This document shows, one piece after another, positions 34,597-42,391 of a stretch of 64,000 nucleotides of DNA. The notes under the pieces were generated by a model that was not told the DNA's origin, made no database searches, and saw only the letters and a program-made list of their open reading frames with translations. The stretch spans positions 1-64,000 of the forward strand of contig JARGNG010000015.1 in NCBI GenBank assembly GCA_029213265.1, in the 5' to 3' direction. The position numbers and the translations under genes were made by a program. Origin of the DNA: Verrucomicrobiales bacterium. Lineage in GTDB: Bacteria > Verrucomicrobiota > Verrucomicrobiia > Verrucomicrobiales > DEV007. The number at the start of each line of letters is the position of its first letter. Position 1 is the stretch's first letter.

Positions 34597-36054
34597 ATGA
34601 AAACCCTGCCCTTTTTCTCCGGTTTCCTTACCTTGCTATTCCTAACAGCATCACTTACGGCGGATGAATACCGCACCTTCACGAATTCGGCGGGCAAGTC
34701 GATCGAAGCAAAGGTCGAAAAAGTGGAGAATGGGCAAGCCACGATCACCCTGAAAAGCGGTCAGCAGTTTACGATCCCGGCGAATTCCCTGTCTGCTGCA
34801 GATCAGGAGTATCTGGCAACCTGGAAACCGGCTTCCGCAACTCCCGCAGCACTGCCCACAGACGGAGTGACCGCCGCTGCGATCAACGAAGTGATCGGGA
34901 AGGGACTCTTTGGCGAATCGACGCTGTGGGATAGTAATCCCGAAGAGGTAGCGGGTCGTCTCCAGTGGCGGCGGGAATCCAAAACCGAGATCTCCGAGAG
35001 CTATCGATCCTATCCCAAGAGCGACTACCGCTTTCTCGGGGCACGCCCCTTCTCAGCCGCCCTCTACGGCGAAGAGGAAAAAGTCACCGGAATCTCGATC
35101 GTGTTTGCGAATAAAGGGGATTCCTACCAGACCGCAGGCAGCGGTGAGGATCATTTCATCAAAGGCAAACCGGTTCCCGGAGGTATGGAAGGTGTCAAAA
35201 TGCTGATGGAGCACGATGCCGAAACGATCAGCGAAAGCCTCACGGCACTGCTCGGTGAGCCGGAGCGTCAGAAGTTCGGAGAAGGCGAGGCACGGGTTAC
35301 CGCTGAACGCTGGGACTGGGCAGGACACGCTTTTCTCTTATCCAATGTGGAAGGGGAATATGTTTCTCTTGCCGTGCAGACAATCGAATTTGCCGATGCC
35401 CGCGGAAATACGAAACGCGTCCCCGACTCGGTCGTTCGAGAACGCGTCCGTGGCTTCGTTGAAACGAGGGAAAACGGCGATGTCGTGATTTCCAACATCC
35501 CCATGGTCGACCAGGGCCCGAAAGGATACTGCGTCCCGGCGACGGCGGAACGCTGCATGCGCTTTCTCGGTATCTCAGCGGATATGTATCTGCTTGCCAT
35601 GGCAGGAGAAACGCAGGCAGGTGGAGGGACCTCCGTAGACCGACTGCTTTCGAATATTGGAAGCGATATCAAACGCAAGGGTCGCTCCTTTGATATCGAA
35701 ACAGGGGAGCTGAAAATGCGAGACGTCCAGCGCTCGATCGATGACGGAATCCCGATCATCTGGGCCATGTTCAGCACAAAGGAATTCAACGAAATTGCGA
35801 ATGAGCGCAAGAAAGTGCGGAGCGATGCCGGGTCGTGGGATTCCTACAAAGCGAATGTTGCCGCTGCCGCGGAGGACCCGGGTCTCGTGAAAGACACGTC
35901 CACTTCACACGTCGTCATCATCATGGGCTACAACGAAGAAACGAATGAAATCGCTTTCAGCGATTCCTGGGGAGAACGCTATCTCGAGCGCTGGATCACC
36001 CTGCCCGAAGCAGAACAGATATCGCAGAACCGGTTCTACATCATCGATCTGTGA
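34597..36054 (+). CDS. Exported SHD1 domain plus C39-like cysteine peptidase fold protein
   Basis: A signal peptide (MKTLPFFSGFLTLLFLTASLTA) is followed by an SLA1-homology-like SHD1 module (YRTFTNSAGKSIEAKVEKV to LSAADQEYLATW, about residues 24-75), common in exported proteins of planctomycetes and verrucomicrobia. A middle region of unknown fold (about 85-290) leads to a papain/C39-like domain: Cys312 in KGYCVPATAERCMRFLG, His438 in TSHVVIIMGYN and SDSWGERY downstream. It may be a periplasmic or secreted peptidase or transglutaminase-like enzyme; the substrate is unknown. It follows nuoN by 53 bp on the same strand. Confidence 0.75.
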   Translation: MKTLPFFSGFLTLLFLTASLTADEYRTFTNSAGKSIEAKVEKVENGQATITLKSGQQFTIPANSLSAADQEYLATWKPASATPAALPTDGVTAAAINEVIGKGLFGESTLWDSNPEEVAGRLQWRRESKTEISESYRSYPKSDYRFLGARPFSAALYGEEEKVTGISIVFANKGDSYQTAGSGEDHFIKGKPVPGGMEGVKMLMEHDAETISESLTALLGEPERQKFGEGEARVTAERWDWAGHAFLLSNVEGEYVSLAVQTIEFADARGNTKRVPDSVVRERVRGFVETRENGDVVISNIPMVDQGPKGYCVPATAERCMRFLGISADMYLLAMAGETQAGGGTSVDRLLSNIGSDIKRKGRSFDIETGELKMRDVQRSIDDGIPIIWAMFSTKEFNEIANERKKVRSDAGSWDSYKANVAAAAEDPGLVKDTSTSHVVIIMGYNEETNEIAFSDSWGERYLERWITLPEAEQISQNRFYIIDL

Positions 36055-36095
36055 TCCGATTCCTTCCCCGTGGAGATGTCCCCTGGAAGTCCTCA

Positions 36096-37250
36096 TCAGT
36101 TAATTCCCTCTACATTCCGCAACGCAAGGAAGGACCGGGAACTTCCCCGGCTCGGCTGAGCACGATGAATTTCCGACTTCGCAGTCGCCACACGACCGCT
36201 CTCGTGCGTGTTGTTTTCGATCTGATAAAACGGATAATTGCCCCCACTCTCTTTCAAGAGCTTCTTCACTGTTTGAGTCGGAATGTCGGCGAGACCTCTT
36301 CCCAGGGAAATCGGCTCAGAGACCCGCTCCAAGCGATCGAGAAACGCCATGCCCAGAGAAGCGCAGTTTTTCCGCAGACCCTTGAAATGTCCGGCATCGT
36401 GGGCCTCAATCTCCCGATCAAAATAGCGAAGCAAAGTCAACTGCTCATGACTCACCGGGAGGAACCACATCTGCACATAGCAGTGGCGATACGAAGTCTG
36501 CGTATAGATCCAATCGTAGAGATTTTCCGTGTATCCATAGAGAGGTTGCAGTTTGTTCCCATAGTTCATTCCCTCCAGAAGGGTAGGAAGCCGATCTTCA
36601 TACCAGGGGGCCCGGAAATCGAATACTGTGTCCAAATCTGCGGCTCCTCCACGCTTCCGAAGTCCGAAACAGAAGTGACCAAATGAAGATTTCGTGCCGT
36701 CGTAATCCATTTTCAGACAAATCAGGACAAGATGATGGGACGGATCGACCGTTTGCCGCAGTCCCATTCGGATGGTCCACCAGGCATCAAACCGGGCTAC
36801 CCCGGATGATTTTCCGCGAAGCCGTCTGCCACCCCGTTCGACAAATTCGTCGCGGGTGAGTGGAATCAGTTCCACCAGTTCCAATCGTTTCTCATGCCAG
36901 GATTTTACCTTCTCCGAAATGACCTTTTTATAAAAGTCGGAGAGAAGAGCTTCGGAAATGACGTCTCGAATTTGCTCCGATGAGAACCCGGGGACCGCGC
37001 TCACGACCAAACGGGCACTCCTCCGTGGTGAAATGATTCCCCGTTTTGGTTGGTAGTCGCCAGCTCCGCGGATCACGACCTTACCCGGAGCCCCCTCCCT
37101 TCCGGAAATCTGCCTCACCGTTAGATTCCCGTAGAACTCCTCCATCGCCGGTGGCAGTTGAAAAAATTCGCTCACGAAACGTCGCTCCCCTGCCTCCCCT
37201 GAGATGGGGAGAAACAACCCCAGAAGGATCACGATCCACGAGCTTCTCAT
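36096..37250 (-). CDS. Exported protein resembling DUF4105
   Basis: The ATG at 37250 gives a signal peptide (MRSSWIVILLGLFLPISGEA, 384 aa); ATGs at 37262 and further up would lengthen it. The mature protein includes GHFCFGLRKRG, a segment with GMNYGNKLQPLYGYTENLYD, the stretch RHCYVQMWFLPVSHEQLTLL and later RKNCASLGMAFL. The His/Tyr-rich part followed by an Asn-Cys motif recalls DUF4105, a family with a cysteine-peptidase-like core; I rate this similarity as suggestive only. It is convergent with the C39-like gene and divergent from the cytochrome-like gene. Confidence 0.55.
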   Translation of the reverse strand: MRSSWIVILLGLFLPISGEAGERRFVSEFFQLPPAMEEFYGNLTVRQISGREGAPGKVVIRGAGDYQPKRGIISPRRSARLVVSAVPGFSSEQIRDVISEALLSDFYKKVISEKVKSWHEKRLELVELIPLTRDEFVERGGRRLRGKSSGVARFDAWWTIRMGLRQTVDPSHHLVLICLKMDYDGTKSSFGHFCFGLRKRGGAADLDTVFDFRAPWYEDRLPTLLEGMNYGNKLQPLYGYTENLYDWIYTQTSYRHCYVQMWFLPVSHEQLTLLRYFDREIEAHDAGHFKGLRKNCASLGMAFLDRLERVSEPISLGRGLADIPTQTVKKLLKESGGNYPFYQIENNTHESGRVATAKSEIHRAQPSRGSSRSFLALRNVEGIN

Positions 37251-37363
37251 CCCTGCATTCATGGCAAAGCCTGCGACTCCAATCAAGATGAATTCCGGAA
37301 AAGAGAATCACGCCATTGCTACCGGCAACGTTTTCGCCCACGCTTGCTTGTCCGAAGTATTTT

Positions 37364-39973
37364 ATGAGTCTCCGAATATTCCTCTCCGTTGTCCTTCTTG
37401 CCGGCTGCCTTCCCTGTGTTGGTCAGCAAAAGGCTCATCTCGACATTGAGTCCCCCTTTGGATCATTCGTAGAGGAGGAATTTCCATTTCTCTCCCAAAC
37501 GCTGGATGCCCGGGCTTTCGGGGAAACCCCCGAGTCTACCAATCTAACTCCCCGCGGAATCATCGTTAAACTGGGCAACGATCACTATGGCTGTTTCGAT
37601 CCTGATCTACTCCGCTGGTCGCTGATCTGGCGGGCCAACGGAGAGGGCGAATACCTGACCATGGATGGCATGGGGCCGGGAAGCTACCGTCTTCCCAACC
37701 GCAAAGCACCTTCCGGCCAGGAAAGTCTGCCAAGACCCATCGGAACGCTCCTCTGGCAGTCCCCGGCGCTTCCCGGCTGGTCAATTGGTGATGAGCCAAC
37801 CGACAAGGATCCACGGGAACGAGGGGAGTCGGATGAGGGGGAAATCGGGCTCGGTCCCATCCCTTCCGAAATCGGCCGGTTCTCCGGAATTCGCCTCGTG
37901 AAGGGCGGAATCGTCATCGAATACATCGTGGGGTTGTCCACCATCAGGGAGACCCTGGCGGCTTCCTCAGGGGAGCTGAAAAGAACCCTCAGCATCGAAC
38001 CCTCCACGCAAGTTCTCCACTTCCGGGATTGGGAGGGTTGGTCAAAGGTAGCGCCCACTTCAGGCAATCATCACCTTGAGACGGTCATCCAACTCGAAGG
38101 AGCCGTGAGCATAGTTTCCATCGATGATACTCAGAAAGCTGATCTGGTGTGGAAAGATTCCGTGACGACGACCTTCTCATCTCCCGCCGAAGACACCCCG
38201 CAGGCCTTTGTCTTTGACGACCTTCCCCTTCCCGTTCCCAATCCCTGGAAGCGAAATGTTCGTCTCGCCGGGATCGATTTCTTTCCCGATGGACGGGCCG
38301 CTCTCTGCACCTTCGACGGGGATATCTGGCTCGTCGATGGTCTGGAAGAAAACAGCACGGAGGCCGAATGGTCGCGTTTTGCCTCCGGACTGCACGAGCC
38401 GAAGACCGTCTGTATTGTGAACGGTGAAATTTTTGTTTCGGATCGAAACGGAATCGTCCGGATCGTCGACACCGATCGGAACGGAGAGGCGGATTGGTAC
38501 GAAAACTTTTCCAACATCGTTCCGCAAACGGCGGAAACACGGGAATTTGCCATGGACATGGTCGCCACGGAAGACGGCGGCTTCTTTCTGGCCAAGGGAG
38601 GTCAAGTCGGTTCGACGCGCGGCATTGCCAATGGAACCATCGTCAAAGTCTCCCCGGACGGGCGCTCCTACGACATCATCGCGACGGGGCTTCGGCAGCC
38701 CTACATCGGCTACGATCCGGAAACGGGCATTCTTACCTCCAGTGATCAGCAGGGACACTGGAAACCGGCGACGCCCATCTACCGCATCGAAAAAGGAAAT
38801 TACTACGGCTTTCAACCGGCCAAGCTCAAAGAAAAAGCTTTCCACCCCGCGAAGATCGCCCCGCCGGAAATTTGGATTCCGCATTTCATCAACCAGTCGG
38901 GTGCTTCCCAGGTCTGGATGAAAAACGGGGCGAAAATGGGACCACTGAATGGAGCGTTGGTCCATATTGGCTACAACCGCCCTGAAATCTTTCGTGTCCT
39001 CCTCGATGAAGACCGAAGCCAGGGCGCTGTGGTCCCAATTCTATCCGGCTTTCCGGCCGGAGTCTTGAAAGGACGGATTCACCCAGGGGACGGGAGACTC
39101 TACCTTACCGGTTTTGAAATCTGGGGAACCTCCGGAGAGCGGGTCAGCGGACTTTTCCGGGTTCGCCCCGGCCACGGGGAATCATGGCTTCCGAACCGGG
39201 TCACGGCGGGAAAGCGGGGCGTTCTCCTTTCCTTTGATCAGACGCTTTCCGCAGAACTGGCCGCCGACACAAGCCGCTACTCAGTGGATCGGTGGAATTA
39301 CCAGCAAACACACAATTATGGATCGGGGAATTTCAAACTGGATGGAAAACCGGGACAGGAGTCCATAGACGTCTCCAGCGCCAAGCTCTCCAAAGATCGA
39401 AAATCGATTTTCATCGGGCTACCCAATATGCAGCCCTCGCATTCTCTTCGTCTCACCTACCGCCTGCCCTTCGCCGAGTCCACCCGCGTCGACAGCGCCT
39501 ACCTGACGGTTCATTCCTTGAAAAAGCTGGACCTCCTTTCGCTCGGCTTTGCCGACGGCGATGTCGACTTAACGCCTCCGAAAACTATCACGGGAACGGG
39601 AAAGAAGATCGATCCAACAGCGAAGCTCGGAAAGGTAGTAGCGATGCGATATGGCTGCATCGCCTGCCATGCGACAGGGGAGTCGGACGTTCCCGCCCCT
39701 CCCCCAACGGTTGCCGGGGCTCAGGTCGCGGTTGGTCCGGCCTGGGCGGGGCTTTGGAAATCTCATCGCACATTTACCGATGGCTCCTTCATTAAATCGG
39801 TGGATGAGACCTATCTCCGCGAATCCATTCTCGATCCGGGTCGTCGCGTCGCGGAGGGCTACGAAACGGAAAAGACAGGGGTCGGAATGCCCTCTTATCT
39901 GGGAGTTCTCAAAGACCACGAAATCGATTCCATCATTCTCTACATTCAAACTTTGAGAAAGAAAAAGGTCTGA
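37364..39973 (+). CDS. Exported lipoprotein with beta-propeller-like region and C-terminal c-type heme domain
   Basis: The ATG at 37364 (869 aa) opens a lipoprotein-type signal (MSLRIFLSVVLLAGC, Cys15 in a lipobox). The N-terminal third resembles the DUF6797 region that accompanies heme domains in verrucomicrobia (from memory). The middle (about 300-560) has propeller-like repeats such as GIDFFPDGRAALCTFDGDIWLVDG and GEIFVSDRNGIVRIVDTDRNG, as in PQQ/sorbosone-dehydrogenase-like proteins. The C terminus is a mono-heme cytochrome c domain with CIACH at residues 765-769 and a possible Met ligand in GVGMPSYLG. It is probably a periplasmic redox protein or carbohydrate dehydrogenase; the substrate is unknown. 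Confidence 0.75.
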   Translation: MSLRIFLSVVLLAGCLPCVGQQKAHLDIESPFGSFVEEEFPFLSQTLDARAFGETPESTNLTPRGIIVKLGNDHYGCFDPDLLRWSLIWRANGEGEYLTMDGMGPGSYRLPNRKAPSGQESLPRPIGTLLWQSPALPGWSIGDEPTDKDPRERGESDEGEIGLGPIPSEIGRFSGIRLVKGGIVIEYIVGLSTIRETLAASSGELKRTLSIEPSTQVLHFRDWEGWSKVAPTSGNHHLETVIQLEGAVSIVSIDDTQKADLVWKDSVTTTFSSPAEDTPQAFVFDDLPLPVPNPWKRNVRLAGIDFFPDGRAALCTFDGDIWLVDGLEENSTEAEWSRFASGLHEPKTVCIVNGEIFVSDRNGIVRIVDTDRNGEADWYENFSNIVPQTAETREFAMDMVATEDGGFFLAKGGQVGSTRGIANGTIVKVSPDGRSYDIIATGLRQPYIGYDPETGILTSSDQQGHWKPATPIYRIEKGNYYGFQPAKLKEKAFHPAKIAPPEIWIPHFINQSGASQVWMKNGAKMGPLNGALVHIGYNRPEIFRVLLDEDRSQGAVVPILSGFPAGVLKGRIHPGDGRLYLTGFEIWGTSGERVSGLFRVRPGHGESWLPNRVTAGKRGVLLSFDQTLSAELAADTSRYSVDRWNYQQTHNYGSGNFKLDGKPGQESIDVSSAKLSKDRKSIFIGLPNMQPSHSLRLTYRLPFAESTRVDSAYLTVHSLKKLDLLSLGFADGDVDLTPPKTITGTGKKIDPTAKLGKVVAMRYGCIACHATGESDVPAPPPTVAGAQVAVGPAWAGLWKSHRTFTDGSFIKSVDETYLRESILDPGRRVAEGYETEKTGVGMPSYLGVLKDHEIDSIILYIQTLRKKKV

Positions 39974-40128
39974 TCTGTGAGGCAACCCTGTTGAGCTCAT
40001 GGTCTGACAGGATTGGGCATCCCTTCAAAACTCCCTTCTTAGACCGATAAACGGCTTGAACTCGGGGCATTCCAAGAGGAGAAATAGAAGGTGCGAGCGC
40101 GTTCGTTCTCGTATCCCTTAAACCTGAA

Positions 40129-40470
40129 ATGCCCAAAGCCTCCCAAAACGAATCTGCGAATGCAGATTCCGAACTTCCGTTTGAAGAAGCACTCGCCCAA
40201 CTCGAAGAGTTGGTGGGGGAAATGGAATCCGATCAGATGCCTCTGGAGGCGCTGATCGAGAACTACGAAAAGGGAACCCACTTGTTTCAGGTCTGTGAAA
40301 AACGTCTCGACGAGGCGGAGGGACGTATCGAAATCATTCGAAAGAATCGAAGCGGCGAGGCCGTAGTAGAGCCCTTCGACAGCGACGATGCCCCTCTTCC
40401 GGAGTCATCCGATACCCCGGAAGAAGATACGGACGATGAAGAATCTAGCGATAATGGAGAACTCTTTTGA
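40129..40470 (+). CDS. xseB: Exodeoxyribonuclease VII small subunit
   Basis: XseB is the small subunit of exonuclease VII, which degrades single-stranded DNA. The family core LPFEEALAQLEELVGEMES, followed by PLEALIENYEKGTHLFQVCEKRLDEAEGRIEI, is complete; an acidic C-terminal tail of about 35 residues (Asp/Glu/Ser-rich) extends the 113-aa protein beyond the usual 70-85. Its end overlaps the dxs start. The large subunit xseA lies 4.6 kb away on the other strand. Confidence 0.93.
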   Translation: MPKASQNESANADSELPFEEALAQLEELVGEMESDQMPLEALIENYEKGTHLFQVCEKRLDEAEGRIEIIRKNRSGEAVVEPFDSDDAPLPESSDTPEEDTDDEESSDNGELF

Positions 40471-42391
40471 ATTTACCGACATCCCGACAGAGGATTTGCC
40501 AAAGGTCGACAATGCTCACGACCTCAAGCAACTCCCTGCCGAGGATCTGCCGAAGCTGGCTGAAAATATCCGCCGCACTTTGATCAGCTCATTGGCGAAG
40601 ACGGGGGGACACCTCGGTCCAAATCTGGGCGTCGTTGAGCTAACGATCGCTTTGCACCGGATTTTCAATACTCCTGACGACAAATTTGTCTTCGACGTGA
40701 GTCACCAGGGCTATGTCCACAAGATGCTGACAGGCCGGTGGGACCAGATTCACACCATTCGGCAATATGAAGGACTCAATGGCTTTCTACTCCGTACGGA
40801 AAGCGAACACGACTGCTATGGCGCCGGCCACGCAGGCACCGCTGTCTCGGCCGCTCTCGGCATGGCTTCCGCCCGCGATGTTCTTGGCAAAGATGACCAC
40901 GTTGTGGCTGTCGCCGGAGATGCCGCGTTCACTTGTGGTCCCACCTTTGAAGCGCTCAACAACATCGCCGAGGCGACCAAAAAATTCATTCTTGTTCTCA
41001 ATGACAATGAATGGTCGATCGACCGAAACGTCGGAGCGATAGCGAAGTATTTCCATGCGCTGCAAACCAGCTCCACCTATTCCCACATTCACGAGAAGGC
41101 GGCGGATTTCGTAGAAAAAGTCGTCGGAAAAGGAGCCCGACATATTGCGCAAAAAGTGGAACGTGGTGCGAAGAACCTCCTCTTTCCCAACGTGCTCTTC
41201 GAAAAATTCGGCATGCACTACTACGGCCCGATCGATGGACACGACCTCAACCTGCTCGTAAAGACCTTCGATTTCCTCAAAGATCAGGAGGAACCGGTGA
41301 TTCTTCACATCATCACGGAAAAGGGACGGGGCTACGAGCCGGCCAAGGCCAATCCAATGAAATTTCATGGTCTCGGCCCTTACAAAACCGAAACCGGTGA
41401 AACCCCCGCCAGTGGATCTCCCACGTTCTCGCAACTCTACGGGGAGCATCTCGGAAAATTTGCTCTGGAGGACGAGAAGATTGTCGCGGTGACTGCGGCC
41501 ATGCCTAACGGGACGGGCCTCGTTGGATTTCAGGAGCAGGTTCCCGAACGCTACTACGATGTCGGAATCGCGGAAGAGCATGCCGCCCTGTTCGCTTGCG
41601 GCCAGGCCGTTCAGGGACTCAAACCGTTCCTGACTATTTACTCCACCTTTTTCCAGCGTGCCTATGACATGGCCGTGCACGACATCGGGATTCAAAACCT
41701 TCCCGTTCGCCTCTGCATGGACCGGGCCGGACTGAGTGGCGACGACGGCCCGACCCACCACGGACTTTTTGATATTGGCTATATGCGTCACATCCCGAAC
41801 TGGGTCTTCATGCAACCCAAGGATGAAGAGGAGTTCGTTGACATGCTCTGGACGATGGCCAACTACGACGAAGGCCCCATTGCGATCCGCTATCCTCGAG
41901 GCGCCGGCACCGGTGCTGTTCCGAAAGAGACTCCCGAGCTTCTCGAGATCGGTAAAGCGGAAGTCGTAACCGATGGAACCGACATCGCACTGTTCGGATT
42001 GGGCCACCTCTTTGAGATGGCAGTCGAAACCAAGGCCCGGCTCGAAGAAATGGGCTACTCGGTTGCTCTCATCAATCCCCGCTGGATCAAGCCTCTCGAC
42101 ACGTCCTGCATCGAAGTCTACGCGGAAAAGTGCCCTGTCATCCTGAGCTTCGAAGATCACGTTCTACACAACGGATTTGGTGCAGGGATCATCGAGCACC
42201 TGAACGATGCCGGGATCAGCACGCCTGTGGAGCGAATCGGCTGGCCAGACCAGTTTGTGGAGCACGGCAGGGTGGACATTCTCCGTTCCAATCACGGCCT
42301 CACCGTGGAAGCCGCCGTGGAAAAGGCGCTCAAACACCTGCCCAAGAAAGACCCGATTTTGGCCAGCAAAGGAACGCGACGGGGGAATTGA
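40454..42391 (+). CDS. dxs: 1-deoxy-D-xylulose-5-phosphate synthase
   Basis: Dxs joins pyruvate and glyceraldehyde-3-phosphate, the first step of the MEP isoprenoid pathway, using thiamine diphosphate. The start is ambiguous: ATG 40454 (645 aa, shown) or ATG 40436, both inside xseB; the frame also opens at 40388. Conserved parts are GGHLGPNLGVVELTIALH, SHQGYVHKMLTGR, DRAGLSGDDGPTHHGLFD and IRYPRGAGTG. The thiamine motif usually begins GDG but reads GDAAFTCGPTFEALNN here (Ala157). The order xseB-dxs is common in bacteria. The next gene, gspD, converges with no spacer. Confidence 0.95.
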   Translation: MENSFEFTDIPTEDLPKVDNAHDLKQLPAEDLPKLAENIRRTLISSLAKTGGHLGPNLGVVELTIALHRIFNTPDDKFVFDVSHQGYVHKMLTGRWDQIHTIRQYEGLNGFLLRTESEHDCYGAGHAGTAVSAALGMASARDVLGKDDHVVAVAGDAAFTCGPTFEALNNIAEATKKFILVLNDNEWSIDRNVGAIAKYFHALQTSSTYSHIHEKAADFVEKVVGKGARHIAQKVERGAKNLLFPNVLFEKFGMHYYGPIDGHDLNLLVKTFDFLKDQEEPVILHIITEKGRGYEPAKANPMKFHGLGPYKTETGETPASGSPTFSQLYGEHLGKFALEDEKIVAVTAAMPNGTGLVGFQEQVPERYYDVGIAEEHAALFACGQAVQGLKPFLTIYSTFFQRAYDMAVHDIGIQNLPVRLCMDRAGLSGDDGPTHHGLFDIGYMRHIPNWVFMQPKDEEEFVDMLWTMANYDEGPIAIRYPRGAGTGAVPKETPELLEIGKAEVVTDGTDIALFGLGHLFEMAVETKARLEEMGYSVALINPRWIKPLDTSCIEVYAEKCPVILSFEDHVLHNGFGAGIIEHLNDAGISTPVERIGWPDQFVEHGRVDILRSNHGLTVEAAVEKALKHLPKKDPILASKGTRRGN

